64,000 nucleotides of DNA from Rhodococcus triatomae BKS 15-14 (GCA_000341795.1 AODO01000010.1:62001-126000); one strand, 5' to 3'. Shown: positions 42,131 to 51,588, numbered from the stretch's first letter. Program-made: numbers and translations. The notes: generated from the sequence alone by a model not told the origin.

Positions 42131-43522
42131 ATGGGAATCGAGTACTCGTCCACCGTGCCCGCCTCGATTCGAGAGGTGTTCGACTGGCATGCCCGCCCGG
42201 GTGCGTTGCAGCGCCTGCTGCCGCCGTGGCAGCCGGTGGGGGTGATCGCGGAGTCGATGTCGCTGGCCGACGGGCACGCCGTGGTGTCCCTTCCCGGCGG
42301 GGTGCGGTGGGTCGCCGCGCACGACCCCGCCGGCTACGACCCGCCGCGCCGCTTCGTCGATCGGATCGACCGGGTCGGCCCGGCGTGGCCGCAGGTCGGT
42401 GCCGCGCTCCCGTGGCGGCACGAGCACACCTTCACCGAGGTGGAGGCCGGGGCGGGCGGCGCGGGTGAGCCGTCCGAGTTCACGCGCATCACCGACCGCG
42501 TCGACACCCCGGTGCCGGCGGCGTTGTTGCGGCAGATGTTCCGCTACCGGCACCGGCAGTGCGCCGACGACCTGGCCGCGCACCGGGAGGCGCGGGAGCG
42601 CGGTGCGGAACCGTCGACCGTCGCGGTCACCGGCGCGTCCGGTCTGGTGGGGAGCGCGCTGACGGCGTTCCTGAGCACGGGCGGTCACCGGGTGGTCCGC
42701 CTCGTCCGGCGACCCCCCCGCAGCGCCGACGAGAGGCAGTGGGATCCGGCTGATCCCGCCGCGGACCTCCTCGACGGTGTCGACGCGGTGGTTCACCTCG
42801 CCGGCGCGTCGATCGCGGGCCGGTTCACCGACGGGCATCGGGCCGCGATCCGGGACAGCCGGATCGACCCGACGCGCAGGCTGGCGGAGGTGGCGGCCGC
42901 CACGCCGGACGGGCCGCGGACGTTCGTGTGCGCGTCCGCGATCGGCATCTACGGCTACGACCGAGGTGACGAACCCCTCGACGAGGACGCCGAACGCGGG
43001 GACGGGTTCCTGGCCGACGTGGTCGCCGACTGGGAGGCCGCGACGGCGCCTGCCGCGGAGGCGGGGCTGCGGGTGGTGCGGATGCGGACGGGGATCGTGC
43101 AGTCGCCGCGCGGCGGCACCCTGCGGCTGATGCGGCCGCTGTTCGCGGCGGGTCTCGGCGGCCGCGTCGGTTCGGGCACGCAGTGGCTGTCGTGGATCGA
43201 TCTGGACGACCTGGTCGACGTGTACGGGCGGGCGTTGACCGATCCGGCGTTGTCGGGTGCCGTGAACGCCGTCGCGCCGACCCCGGTCGAGAACGCGGAG
43301 TACGCCCGCGTTCTGGCGTTCGTGTTGCGCCGGCCCGCGCTGCTCCCGGTTCCCGAGTTCGGTCCGCGGCTGCTCCTCGGCGAGCAGGGGGCGCGCGAAC
43401 TGGCGACCGCGAGTCAGCGCGTGACGCCCCGCGCCCTGTCGGACGTCGGGCACCGGTTCCGCCGCGCGGGGCTGGAGGAGTCGCTGCGGCACCAGCTCGG
43501 ACACATCACGGCCACCACATGA
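42131..43522 (+). CDS. SRPBCC-TIGR01777 fusion (NAD(P)-binding epimerase-like)
   Basis: A 463-residue two-domain protein. Residues 1 to about 150 are a START/SRPBCC-like lipid-binding fold (IEYSSTVPASIREVFDWHARPGAL). Residues of about 160-463 form an extended SDR of the TIGR01777/YfcH group: VAVTGASGLVGSALTAFL (nucleotide loop), VVHLAGASIAGRF and the SAIGIYGYDRGDEPLDE active region with the Ser/Tyr of SDR enzymes. AAGGAG lies seven bases before the ATG. The stop overlaps the next SDR gene by four bases. A lipid or isoprenoid substrate is plausible given the START-like domain and nearby lipid genes. Confidence 0.88.
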   Translation: MGIEYSSTVPASIREVFDWHARPGALQRLLPPWQPVGVIAESMSLADGHAVVSLPGGVRWVAAHDPAGYDPPRRFVDRIDRVGPAWPQVGAALPWRHEHTFTEVEAGAGGAGEPSEFTRITDRVDTPVPAALLRQMFRYRHRQCADDLAAHREARERGAEPSTVAVTGASGLVGSALTAFLSTGGHRVVRLVRRPPRSADERQWDPADPAADLLDGVDAVVHLAGASIAGRFTDGHRAAIRDSRIDPTRRLAEVAAATPDGPRTFVCASAIGIYGYDRGDEPLDEDAERGDGFLADVVADWEAATAPAAEAGLRVVRMRTGIVQSPRGGTLRLMRPLFAAGLGGRVGSGTQWLSWIDLDDLVDVYGRALTDPALSGAVNAVAPTPVENAEYARVLAFVLRRPALLPVPEFGPRLLLGEQGARELATASQRVTPRALSDVGHRFRRAGLEESLRHQLGHITATT

Positions 43523-45003
43523 CCGGGTCGACGCGCATCCTGGTCACCGGTGCCACCGGCTACGTCGGCGGCCGCCTGGTCCCGATGCTGGTCGAGTCGG
43601 GGCACCGGGTACGGGTGCTGGCCCGCACCCCGGACAAGCTGCGTGACGTGCCGTGGGCGCGTGACGTGGAGGTGGTGCGCGGTGACCTCGACGACGCGGA
43701 ATCGGTGCGCGGCGCGTGTCGCGACGTCGACGTCGTCTACTACCTGGCGCATTCGATGGGCGGGCGCGGCGGGTTCGAGGACGTCGAGCAACGCTGCGCC
43801 CGCAACGTCGCCGCCGCGGCCGAGCAGGCGGGGGTCGGCCGGATCGTGTATCTCGGTGGGCTGCATCCGGAGACCGGCACGTTGTCGCCGCACCTGCGGT
43901 CGCGGGCCGCGGTGGGTCGGGTTCTCGTGGATTCCGCGGTGCCGACGCTGGTGCTGCAGGCCGGGGTGGTGATCGGATCGGGGTCGGCGTCGTTCGAGAT
44001 GATCCGTCACCTGAGCAACCGGTTGCCGGTGATGACGACCCCGCGGTGGGTGAACAACCGCATCCAGCCGATCGCCGTGCGCGATGTGCTGCACTATCTC
44101 GTCGGGGCGGTGTCGGCGCCGCTGCCGCGGAGCCGGATCGTGGACATCGGCGGTCCCGACATCCTGCGGTACGGCGAGATGATGCAGGTGTACGCGGAGG
44201 TCGCGGGACTACGACGGCGGCGCATCGTCGTGTTGCCGGTGTTGACGCCGCGACTGGCCGGACTGTGGATCGGGTTGGTCACCCCGATCCCGCCCGGTCT
44301 GGGGCGGGCACTGATCGAATCGGTCGGCACCGACGCGGTGATGCACGACCACTCCGTGGACGAGGTGATCCCGCCGCCGCCCGGTGGGTTGACCGGGTAC
44401 CGGGAGGCGGTCCGGCTCGCGTTGCGCCGCATCGAGCGCGGTGAGGTCGAGACCACGTGGGCGAACGCGTCGTCGGCTCCGGCCGACCCGTTGCCCTCGG
44501 ATCCCGACTGGGCGGGCGCGACGGCGTTCGTCGACGAACGCGACTTCGACTGCGCCAGTGACCCGGCGTCGGTGTGGTCGGTGGTCGAGGCGATCGGCGG
44601 CGAGAACGGCTGGTACTCGTTCCCGTTGGCGTGGGCGGTGCGGGGATGGCTCGACCGCGCCGTCGGCGGTGTCGGTCTGGTGCGGGGCCGCCGCCATCCG
44701 CGCACCCTGCACACCGGTGACGCGCTGGACTTCTGGCGCGTCGAACGGATCGACCGTCCCGAGTTGCTGCGGTTGCGGGCGGAGATGCGCGCCCCCGGCG
44801 GCGCGTGGCTCGAATGGCGGGTGACGGCCCTGCCGGCCGGCGGGACGCGGATCCGGCAGCGGGCGGTGTTTCTCCCGCGAGGCGTTGCCGGGCGGCTCTA
44901 CTGGTATGCGCTGGTTCCGTTCCACCGGGTGATCTTCGCGGGCATGCTCGAGAACATCGCCGGTGCCGCCGCCCGGTCGGCTCCCTCCGGCGCCGCCGGC
45001 TAG
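43519..45003 (+). CDS. NAD(P)-binding SDR with C-terminal DUF2867
   Basis: A 494-residue fusion. The N-terminal 310 residues are an atypical SDR (NmrA-like): ILVTGATGYVGGRLVPML at the nucleotide loop, VRGDLDDAESVRGA, and YYLAHSMGGRGGF. The C-terminal DUF2867 domain (about residues 335-485) has the motif DFCASDPASVWSVVEAIGGENGWY and FWRVERIDRPELLRLRAEM. Function unknown. It is coupled to the preceding SDR gene by an ATGA overlap. Photolyase, SDR and DUF2867 genes often cluster in light-induced or oxidative-stress operons of other bacteria, so a photo-oxidative role is a reasonable guess. Confidence 0.88.
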   Translation: MTGSTRILVTGATGYVGGRLVPMLVESGHRVRVLARTPDKLRDVPWARDVEVVRGDLDDAESVRGACRDVDVVYYLAHSMGGRGGFEDVEQRCARNVAAAAEQAGVGRIVYLGGLHPETGTLSPHLRSRAAVGRVLVDSAVPTLVLQAGVVIGSGSASFEMIRHLSNRLPVMTTPRWVNNRIQPIAVRDVLHYLVGAVSAPLPRSRIVDIGGPDILRYGEMMQVYAEVAGLRRRRIVVLPVLTPRLAGLWIGLVTPIPPGLGRALIESVGTDAVMHDHSVDEVIPPPPGGLTGYREAVRLALRRIERGEVETTWANASSAPADPLPSDPDWAGATAFVDERDFDCASDPASVWSVVEAIGGENGWYSFPLAWAVRGWLDRAVGGVGLVRGRRHPRTLHTGDALDFWRVERIDRPELLRLRAEMRAPGGAWLEWRVTALPAGGTRIRQRAVFLPRGVAGRLYWYALVPFHRVIFAGMLENIAGAAARSAPSGAAG

Positions 45004-46607
45004 GACGCCGCCATCGATGTCGCCCAGCGGTAGTCGGCCTTGCCCGCGGGGGTGCGCCTGACCTCGTCGACGAGCACGACGGCGCGGGGAATCTTGTAGC
45101 CGGCCAGCGTCGTTCGGCAGTGCCGCTGGATCTCCTCGAGGGTCGGTTCCGGTGCGTCCGGGTAGATCGCGACGACCGCGGCGACCTGCTGGCCCATGCG
45201 TTCGTCGGGCTTGGGCACCACCAGGGCGTCGGCGATCGACGGGTGGGCGTGCAGCGCGGCCTCGACCTCCTCCGCGAACACCTTCTCGCCGCCGGTGTTG
45301 ATGCACTGGGATCCCCGGCCGAGGAAGACGATGGTGCCGTCCGCCTCCACGCGGCCCATGTCACCGAGCACCGACAAGCGGGTGCCGTCGGCGCGGACGG
45401 GGAACGTGCGGGCGGACTTCTCCTCGTCCCGGTAGTAGCCGAGCGGGATGTTGCCGATGCGGGCGATGTAGCCGATCTCGTCGGTTCCTGGAGCGATCTC
45501 GTCGAGGCCCTCGTCGACGACGATCATGTTGGGCGACGGGGACATCCGCAGGTTGCCTGCCTCGTCGACGGTGAAGGCGCCGTCGTTGCCGGATTCGGAC
45601 GCGCCGAAGTTGTCCCGCAGCACCAGGTCCGGCTTCACCGCGAGCATCCTCTCCCGGACACCGACGGACCAGATCGCACCGCCCGAGGTGACGGAGAACA
45701 GGGAGCTGAAGTCGACCTCGTCCCGGCGCCGCTCCATCTCGTCGACGAGGGGCAGCCCCATGCCGTCGCCGACGATGAGGATCACCTGTACCCGGTCCCT
45801 CTCGATGGACTCCACGACCTCCTTCGGTGTGAAGTCGCGTTTGAGGACGACGCGGGCGCCGAGGGTGAAGAAGGTGAACAGCGAGTACAGAGCGGCGCCG
45901 TGCATGAGGGGCGCCGCGATGAGGAACGCGAACTCGGGGAACTCCTTCGCGGCGGCCGCGACCTCGGCGAGGTCGCGGCGCGGGTCGTCGCCGTACGGGT
46001 TGCCACCCGACAGCGGCTTGCGGAAGAAGTCGTCCTGACGCCACATGACGCCCTTGGGATAGCCGGTGGTGCCGCCCGTGTAGAGCACGTACAGGTCGTC
46101 GCCGGACCGGGCGGGGAACTCCCCGGTGGCGGGCAGCGCGCGCGCCTCACCGAAAGCGGTCACCGACACCTCGCGGGCCGCGGCGGCGGTGAGCAGGTCG
46201 TCGGTGGCCTCCCCCACGACGATCACCGTCCGGATCAACGGGCAGACGTCCAGCAGATCGGCGAGTGCGCGCTGGTGTTCGGGCAGTTCGACGACGACGG
46301 CGACCGCGTCGGAGTTGGTGAACAGGTATTCGAGTTCGGCGTGCGTGTATCGGTAGTTGACGTTGATCGGCACCGCGCGGATCTTCACCGAACCGAGGAT
46401 GCTCGTGACGTGTTCGACACTGTTCTTGAGGAACAGCGCGACGTGTTCGCCCGGCTGGATTCCCGCGCGGGCGAGCAGGTGCGCGGTGCGGTTCGCCTCG
46501 GCGTCGAGTTCCGCGTAGCTGTAGTCAACGCCCTCGTAGGTCAGTGCGACGCGGTCGGGTACGGCGGAGGCGACGGTGTCGAAGACGTCCGCGAGGTTGA
46601 ACTGCAT
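45000..46607 (-). CDS. Acyl-CoA synthetase (FadD-type, ANL family)
   Basis: A 535-residue AMP-forming acid-CoA ligase. The P-loop motif YTGGTTGYPKGVMW is at about residues 170-183, the aryl/fatty-acid pocket segment follows, A5-like NFGASESGNDG is near 325, the hinge GDMGRVEADG and RGSQCINTGGEKVFAEEVE near 420-445, and the catalytic lysine is in RTPAGKADYRW at the end. ATG 46607 lies seven bases after AAGGGA; ATG 46613 is almost on the ribosome site. The gene converges on the DUF2867 gene with a four-base overlap of the ends. The specific acid substrate is unknown. Confidence 0.92.
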   Translation of the reverse strand: MQFNLADVFDTVASAVPDRVALTYEGVDYSYAELDAEANRTAHLLARAGIQPGEHVALFLKNSVEHVTSILGSVKIRAVPINVNYRYTHAELEYLFTNSDAVAVVVELPEHQRALADLLDVCPLIRTVIVVGEATDDLLTAAAAREVSVTAFGEARALPATGEFPARSGDDLYVLYTGGTTGYPKGVMWRQDDFFRKPLSGGNPYGDDPRRDLAEVAAAAKEFPEFAFLIAAPLMHGAALYSLFTFFTLGARVVLKRDFTPKEVVESIERDRVQVILIVGDGMGLPLVDEMERRRDEVDFSSLFSVTSGGAIWSVGVRERMLAVKPDLVLRDNFGASESGNDGAFTVDEAGNLRMSPSPNMIVVDEGLDEIAPGTDEIGYIARIGNIPLGYYRDEEKSARTFPVRADGTRLSVLGDMGRVEADGTIVFLGRGSQCINTGGEKVFAEEVEAALHAHPSIADALVVPKPDERMGQQVAAVVAIYPDAPEPTLEEIQRHCRTTLAGYKIPRAVVLVDEVRRTPAGKADYRWATSMAAS

Positions 46608-46756
46608 CGTCATTCCCTTCGGGCGGTGCTGGCTGCTGTCGGCTGTGACCAACGTAGCGACAGTTCACCGGAGGGAACGGCAAAACCGTTGAACGGCTTC
46701 GCGGCTGTGCGTGGATTCGATGGTCCGCACCACCGAACCCACGCGCAGGCCCGCTG

Positions 46757-47368
46757 TCAGACCGTGCAGAGCGGCCGGATGTCGGGGAGTCCGCCGGTGG
46801 TCGGGGAGGTCAGCATCAGGCACGAGTTGTAGCCGCGTGCCTCGACGACGCGCCGGATCTCCTGCCAGCGGGCCGCATCGACGGACGGGGTCCGGGACAG
46901 CACGAATCCGGACAGGCGGGAGGGGTCGCCGACGAGCGCCCACGAGTAGTCGTCGGCGAGGTGCGCGACGAGGTAGTTGCTCGGACCGTCCGCCGCGTCC
47001 TGGCCCGGCACCGACGCGAACGAGACGTGCAGTTCGGCGGGTCCGTTGACGCGGGCGTTGCCCACGACGCCGCGACGGTCACCGGTGACGGTGGTGCACG
47101 CGTTCTCCACGCGCACGTTCCGGTCGTCGACGAGGCTGTACCGGGCGGTGGTGTCACGCACGCAGTCGAGGTTGAAGGGTGCCGGGTTGGCGGCGAGCTG
47201 GTGCCAGGTGCCGAGATAGCGTGGCAGGTCCACCCGTTCGACCGGGGTGAGCGGTGTCCACGGCTGGGCGCCCGCGAATGCCGTCGGCGTCAGTGCCATG
47301 ACACCGGCGAGTGCCGGCGCGGCCAGTCCGAGGGCGAGGGTCCTGGCAGTTCTCCCGGTCGTGCGCAC
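46757..47368 (-). CDS. Secreted lipocalin-family protein
   Basis: A 203-residue exported protein. A Sec signal peptide (RTLALGLAAPALAGVMAL core, cleavage likely after AFA) leads to a lipocalin domain with the hallmark LPRYLGTWHQLA (G-x-W motif), the aromatic YSWALVGDPSRLSGFVLSRTP motif (second conserved region) and a C-terminal helix ARWQEIRRVVEARGY. It resembles bacterial outer-envelope lipocalins (Blc) that bind lipids. The GTG has AAGGAG upstream. Its promoter region carries a SigK-like motif (47405-47431), back to back with that of the sigK operon, suggesting it belongs to the SigK regulon. Confidence 0.88.
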   Translation of the reverse strand: MRTTGRTARTLALGLAAPALAGVMALTPTAFAGAQPWTPLTPVERVDLPRYLGTWHQLAANPAPFNLDCVRDTTARYSLVDDRNVRVENACTTVTGDRRGVVGNARVNGPAELHVSFASVPGQDAADGPSNYLVAHLADDYSWALVGDPSRLSGFVLSRTPSVDAARWQEIRRVVEARGYNSCLMLTSPTTGGLPDIRPLCTV

Positions 47369-47404
47369 GGTGCTGCTCCTTCTCTGTCGGGGACGTTTTC
47401 CGGT

Positions 47405-47431
47405 GTTCGGAGCCGATCCCGATCCGGATGG
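47405..47431 (-). promoter_or_regulatory. SigK-like promoter of the lipocalin gene
   Basis: On the minus strand CCATCC-N15-CCGAAC. The mycobacterial SigK motif, as I recall, is CCATCC then CCGAAT. It lies about 40 bases upstream of the lipocalin start. Confidence 0.62.
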
Positions 47432-47477
47432 GTTCCGGCTGCGGTTCGGGTGCGGGTCGCGCATCCCGGTCCGCGAC

Positions 47478-47504
47478 CCATCCGGGGGGTTGGCGGCACC
47501 GAAG
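47478..47504 (+). promoter_or_regulatory. SigK-like promoter of the lipid/sigK operon
   Basis: CCATCC-N15-CCGAAG; the -10 ends seven bases before the ATG at 47512, so the transcript would be leaderless. The same spacing as the divergent motif at 47405-47431 argues against chance. Confidence 0.65.
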
Positions 47505-47511
47505 ACCGGTC

Positions 47512-48807
47512 ATGACGACTTCTTCAGCGCCGCCGGGCCGTTCCGTCGCGGTGATCGGCAGCGGGGTCGCGGGGCTGACCGCGGCGTACGTGTTGGCCAA
47601 ACGTGACCGGGTGACCCTGTACGAGGCGGACGACCGTCTCGGAGGGCACGCCCACACCCACGACGTCGAGCTCGGTGACGGGCAGCGGGTGCAGGTGGAC
47701 AGCGGTTTCATCGTCCACAACGACCGCACCTATCCGACATTGTGCGCTCTGTTCGACGAGCTCGACGTGCCCACGCAGCCGACGGACATGTCGATGTCGG
47801 TGCGGGCGGAGGCGACCGGTGTCGAGTACGCGGGCGCGAAGGGATTGTCCGGGCTGTTCCCGACCGTGCGCTCGCTGACCCGGGGTCGGCACCTGGTGAT
47901 GCTCGGCGAGGTGCTGCGGTTCCATCGGGCGGCGCGGACCCTGCTCGATTCCGCCGTCGACGGCGACGAGGAAACCCTCGGGGCGTTCCTGGACCGGCTA
48001 CGGTTCACCCGATACTTCAGCGACCACTTCATGACACCGCTGGTCGCGGCGGTGTGGTCGTGCGATCCCGCACTCGCACTGCAGTATCCCGCGCGGTACC
48101 TGCTGACGTTCCTCGACCACCACGGCATGTTGACGGTGTTCGGGTCCCCGGAGTGGCGGACCGTCACCGGTGGGTCCGCACGGTACGTCGAGAAGATCGC
48201 CGCCACCCTGCACGAGGTGCGCACCGACTGCCCGGTCCACCGGCTCGAACGCCGCCCGGACGGCGTGTGGATCAGCGCGGACGGTGATCGGCGACGTTTC
48301 GACGCCGCCGTCGTCGCGGTGCACCCGCGGCAGGCGCTGCGGCTGCTCGACAGTCCGACGGCGGCGGAGTCGGAAGTGCTCGGCGCCATGCCGTACTCGA
48401 CGAACGTGGCCCGGCTGCACACCGATTCGTCGGTGCTGCCCCGCGCCGCCGGGGCGCGGGCGTCGTGGAACTACCTGATCCCGCGTGACCGCGCGTCGGG
48501 TGTCGTCGTCACCTACGACATGAGCCGGTTGATGCGGCTGGACGTGCCGGACCGCCGCTTCCTCGTCACCCTCGGCGGCGGTGACCGCATCGACCCGGCC
48601 ACGGTGATCGCGGAGATGGTGTACGAGCACCCCCTGTACACGCCGGAATCGGTGGCGGCGCAGCGCCGGTTGCCGGAGCTCGACGACGACGTCGTCTCCT
48701 TCGCCGGCGCCTACCACGGGTGGGGGTTCCACGAGGACGGCGCCGCGTCGGGGGTGCGGGCGGCTCGACGGATCGGGGCGACGCATCTGGTCGGGGTGCC
48801 GTCGTGA
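47512..48807 (+). CDS. FAD-dependent amine-oxidase-like oxidoreductase (Rv0449c-like)
   Basis: A 431-residue flavoprotein of the NAD(P)/FAD amine-oxidase fold. It opens with VAVIGSGVAGLTAAYVLAKRDRVTLYEADDRLGGHAHT, the double-glycine FAD site. It ends in AGAYHGWGFHEDGAASGVRAA, the C-terminal FAD motif. It is the first gene of a block ordered as in M. tuberculosis Rv0449c-Rv0444c. Related enzymes work with cyclopropane-type methyltransferases to reduce a methylene intermediate to a methyl branch on a fatty acid; that assignment here is inference. Coupled to the next gene by a GTGA overlap, and preceded by a SigK-like promoter. Confidence 0.9.
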   Translation: MTTSSAPPGRSVAVIGSGVAGLTAAYVLAKRDRVTLYEADDRLGGHAHTHDVELGDGQRVQVDSGFIVHNDRTYPTLCALFDELDVPTQPTDMSMSVRAEATGVEYAGAKGLSGLFPTVRSLTRGRHLVMLGEVLRFHRAARTLLDSAVDGDEETLGAFLDRLRFTRYFSDHFMTPLVAAVWSCDPALALQYPARYLLTFLDHHGMLTVFGSPEWRTVTGGSARYVEKIAATLHEVRTDCPVHRLERRPDGVWISADGDRRRFDAAVVAVHPRQALRLLDSPTAAESEVLGAMPYSTNVARLHTDSSVLPRAAGARASWNYLIPRDRASGVVVTYDMSRLMRLDVPDRRFLVTLGGGDRIDPATVIAEMVYEHPLYTPESVAAQRRLPELDDDVVSFAGAYHGWGFHEDGAASGVRAARRIGATHLVGVPS

Positions 48808-49532
48808 CGGCGCCCGCGCTGTACCGCACCCGGATTCGGCACGTCCGGCGGACACCGGTGCGGCACGCGTTCGGCTACCGGGGGCTCAGCTGGTTCGTCG
48901 ATCTCGACGACCTGCCGCGGCTGCCGGTGTGGTTGCGGCCCTTCGCCCGATTCGACGGACGTGACCACTTCACCGGGACGACGTCGCTGCGCGCGGGCCT
49001 CGACGCCGTCCTCACCGGCGCCGGGCTGGACCCGACCGGCCGGGTGACGGCCCTGCTCGCGCCGCGGGCGTTCGGGTACGTGTTCAACCCGCTGAGCCTG
49101 TACTGGTGCCACGACGACGACGGCACGGTGCGGTGCGTGGTCGCCGAGGTGCACAACACGTACGGCGGCCGGCATCCGTACGTGCTGTTCCCCGACGCCG
49201 ACGGGCGAGCCGAGACGGACAAGGTGTTCTACGTGTCCCCGTTCAACCCGGTCGAGGGCCGCTACACGCTGCGGGTGCCGGAACCGGGTGAGCGGCTCGC
49301 GGTGTCGGTGACCCTGCACCGCGCCGGTCACCGCCCGTTCGTCGCGTCCGTGCACGGCCGGCGGACTCCCGCGACCGCGACCCGGGTGGCAGGTGCGGTG
49401 CTCCGCTTCCCGCTGGCGCCGCAGCTGGTGGCCGCCCGGATCCGCGTCCAGGGTGTCGCCCTGTGGCTGCGCGGCCTGCCCGTCGTCCCCCGCCCCACCA
49501 CACCGTCCCCGAGCCTGGAGGCCAGCCGATGA
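48804..49532 (+). CDS. DUF1365-family protein (Rv0448c-like)
   Basis: A 242-residue protein of DUF1365, nearly always found between an FAD oxidoreductase gene and a cyclopropane-type methyltransferase gene. Landmarks are RHAFGYRGLSWFVDLDD (about residues 16-32), PRAFGYVFNPLSLYWCHD (about 89-106), VVAEVHNTYGGRHPYVL (about 112-128) and FYVSPFNPVEGRYTLRV (about 141-157). No catalytic function is established for the family that I can state. It overlaps its neighbours by four bases on each side, so all four lipid genes are tightly co-translated. Confidence 0.9.
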   Translation: MTAPALYRTRIRHVRRTPVRHAFGYRGLSWFVDLDDLPRLPVWLRPFARFDGRDHFTGTTSLRAGLDAVLTGAGLDPTGRVTALLAPRAFGYVFNPLSLYWCHDDDGTVRCVVAEVHNTYGGRHPYVLFPDADGRAETDKVFYVSPFNPVEGRYTLRVPEPGERLAVSVTLHRAGHRPFVASVHGRRTPATATRVAGAVLRFPLAPQLVAARIRVQGVALWLRGLPVVPRPTTPSPSLEASR

Positions 49533-50797
49533 CCATCACTCACACCCACGGCGTCGACACGACACCGGACCCGGTGCGGTGGCCCGACGTGGTGCGGGTC
49601 CCGGCCGGACCGCTCGCGCGGTGGGGAGCCCCGATCGCCGATCGGCTGTTCCGTCGCGCCGTGTCCCGGCTCGACGTCCGGGTCGAGTACCCGGACGGGA
49701 CGGTCCTCGGGGCCGGCGGGTCGTCGTCACCGCGGATGACCGTGCACCGACCCGACGCGTTCGCGCGCAGGCTCGCCGGCGGCGGACTGATCGGATTCGG
49801 CGAGGCGTACATGGCGGGCGACTGGGACGCACCGGACCCGGCTGCGGTGCTGGCTCCGTTCGCGGCGTCGGCGCCCGGCCTCGTGCCGCGGCCCCTGCAG
49901 GTGCTGCGTCCCCTGGTGTTGCCCGGGCAGCCCGCAGCGGAACGCAATTCGGAGGAGAACACCCGCTCCAACATCTCCCGGCACTACGACCTGTCGAACG
50001 AGTTGTTCGCGCTGTTCCTCGACGACACGATGACGTACTCGAGTGCCCTGTTCGGCGAGACCCCCGCCCGGTGGGACACGCTGGCGGCGGCGCAGCACCG
50101 CAAGATCGACCGGCTGCTCGACGAGAGCGGCGTGGGGCCCGGGACGCGGCTGCTCGAGATCGGCACCGGGTGGGGCGAACTCGCGATCCGGGCGGCGCGG
50201 CGCGGTGCGACGGTGCGGTCGGTGACGTTGTCGGTCGAGCAGCAGGAGCTGGCGCGTCGCCGGGTCGCCGACGCCGGGTGCGCGGACCGGGTGCGGATCG
50301 ACCTCCTCGACTACCGCGGGGTGCGCGGCGAGTACGACGCGGTGCTGTCCGTGGAGATGATCGAGGCCGTCGGATACGAGTACTGGGGAACGTACTTCGC
50401 GACGATCGACCGGCTGCTGGTGCCCGGTGGCCGGGCGGCAGTGCAGGCGATCACGATGCCCGACGCGCGGATGCGGGCGTCCCGCGGCACCTACACCTGG
50501 ATCCACAAGTACATCTTCCCCGGCGGACTGCTGCCGTCCACCGAGGCGCTGGAGCAGGCGGTCTCCGGTACCGCGTTGCGCACCGTGGATCGGTTTGGGT
50601 TCGGCGGCGACTACGCGGACACGCTGCGACTGTGGCGGGAGCGGTTCGCCGCGCACTCGGACGCCGTGACCGCGCTGGGGTTCGACGCGACGTTCCGGCG
50701 GATGTGGGAGTTCTACCTCGCGTACTCGGAGGCGGGGTTCCGGTCCGGATACCTCGACGTCCAGCAGATCACCCTGACGAAGGAGGGTGCGCGGTGA
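49529..50797 (+). CDS. ufaA1: Cyclopropane-type fatty acid methyltransferase (UfaA1-like)
   Basis: A 422-residue SAM-dependent methyltransferase acting on double bonds of phospholipid acyl chains. Residues of about 1-130 are the substrate-recognition part with GFGEAYMAGDWD; the catalytic part has RHYDLSNELFALFLDDTMTYSSALF (about 152-176), the SAM loop LLEIGTGWGELAIRAA (about 208-223), VTLSVEQQELARRR and SVEMIEAVGYEYW (about 275-287), plus the C-terminal WIHKYIFPGGLLPS. The counterpart in M. tuberculosis, Rv0447c (UfaA1), has been reported to make tuberculostearic acid from oleate. Symbol by gene order and family. Located between DUF1365 and DUF1295 genes with four-base overlaps. Confidence 0.92.
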   Translation: MTITHTHGVDTTPDPVRWPDVVRVPAGPLARWGAPIADRLFRRAVSRLDVRVEYPDGTVLGAGGSSSPRMTVHRPDAFARRLAGGGLIGFGEAYMAGDWDAPDPAAVLAPFAASAPGLVPRPLQVLRPLVLPGQPAAERNSEENTRSNISRHYDLSNELFALFLDDTMTYSSALFGETPARWDTLAAAQHRKIDRLLDESGVGPGTRLLEIGTGWGELAIRAARRGATVRSVTLSVEQQELARRRVADAGCADRVRIDLLDYRGVRGEYDAVLSVEMIEAVGYEYWGTYFATIDRLLVPGGRAAVQAITMPDARMRASRGTYTWIHKYIFPGGLLPSTEALEQAVSGTALRTVDRFGFGGDYADTLRLWRERFAAHSDAVTALGFDATFRRMWEFYLAYSEAGFRSGYLDVQQITLTKEGAR

Positions 50798-51588
50798 GTG
50801 CGGTGTCGAACCTTCTGGTCGTGTCGGCGGCGAGCCTCGCCGTGCTCGCGGTCGTGCAGGCGGTCGCGTTCGCAGTCGGCCGGCGGATCGGCCGCGTCAA
50901 CGTCGTCGACGTCGCGTGGGGAGTCGGATTCGTCCTCGTCGCACTCGTCGCGGCGGTCCTCGGGGACGGCGACGCGGGGCGCCGGTGGTTGCTGTTCGCG
51001 CTCGTCACCGTGTGGGGGGTGCGGCTGAGCATCCACATGCACCTGAAGTCGGTCGGCAGGGGTGAGGATCCGCGGTACCGGGAACTGTTGGAGCGGGCCG
51101 GGGGTGACTCGACCGCGACGGTGGTGCTGCGGGTGTTCGCGACGCAGGGTGCCGCGCAGTGGTTCGTGTCGCTGCCGCTGCAGGTGTCCGCGGTGCTCGG
51201 TGCGACCCGAGGATTCGGGACGGTCCTCGTCGTGGTCGGGGTCGTCGCGTGGGCGGTGGGGTTGGCGTTCGAGGCCGTCGGTGACCGGCAGATGCTGCGG
51301 TTCACGCGGGATCCGGCGAACCGTGGCCGGATCATGGACCGTGGCCTGTGGGCCTGGACCCGGCATCCCAACTACTTCGGGGACGCCTGCCTGTGGTGGG
51401 GGCTGTGGCTGATCTGCGCGTCGGTGTGGCCCGGTGCGCTGACGGTCCTGTCCCCGATGCTGATGACGTACTTCCTGGCGTGGGCGACGGGCGCGCGACT
51501 GCTGGAGAAGTCGATGGTGACGCGGCCGGGCTACCGCGACTACCAGAAGCGGGTCGCGTTCTTCGTGCCGCGGCCACCACGGCGGTGA
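50794..51588 (+). CDS. DUF1295 / steroid 5-alpha-reductase-like membrane protein (Rv0446c-like)
   Basis: A 264-residue integral membrane protein with six to seven helices. The C-terminal signature of isoprenylcysteine methyltransferase/steroid reductase-like proteins is clear: GLWAWTRHPNYFGDACLWWGLWL (about residues 184-206), then LLEKSMVTRPGYRDYQKR (about 236-253). Such proteins use NADPH or SAM at the membrane face. In this operon it may supply the reduction or acceptor step in branched-chain fatty acid formation; this is inference. The GTG overlaps the methyltransferase stop by four bases. Confidence 0.9.
   Translation: MSAVSNLLVVSAASLAVLAVVQAVAFAVGRRIGRVNVVDVAWGVGFVLVALVAAVLGDGDAGRRWLLFALVTVWGVRLSIHMHLKSVGRGEDPRYRELLERAGGDSTATVVLRVFATQGAAQWFVSLPLQVSAVLGATRGFGTVLVVVGVVAWAVGLAFEAVGDRQMLRFTRDPANRGRIMDRGLWAWTRHPNYFGDACLWWGLWLICASVWPGALTVLSPMLMTYFLAWATGARLLEKSMVTRPGYRDYQKRVAFFVPRPPRR

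Noticed and set aside
38738-43504. Very long open frame of about 1,590 codons on the minus strand
   Set aside because: It lies opposite the well-supported photolyase, transporter and SDR genes and is dominated by Arg, Pro, Gly, His and Gln; an antisense shadow caused by high GC.
44805-46832. Plus-strand frame of 675 codons over the acyl-CoA synthetase
   Set aside because: Shadow of the minus-strand synthetase gene, whose adenylation motifs are intact; no ribosome site.
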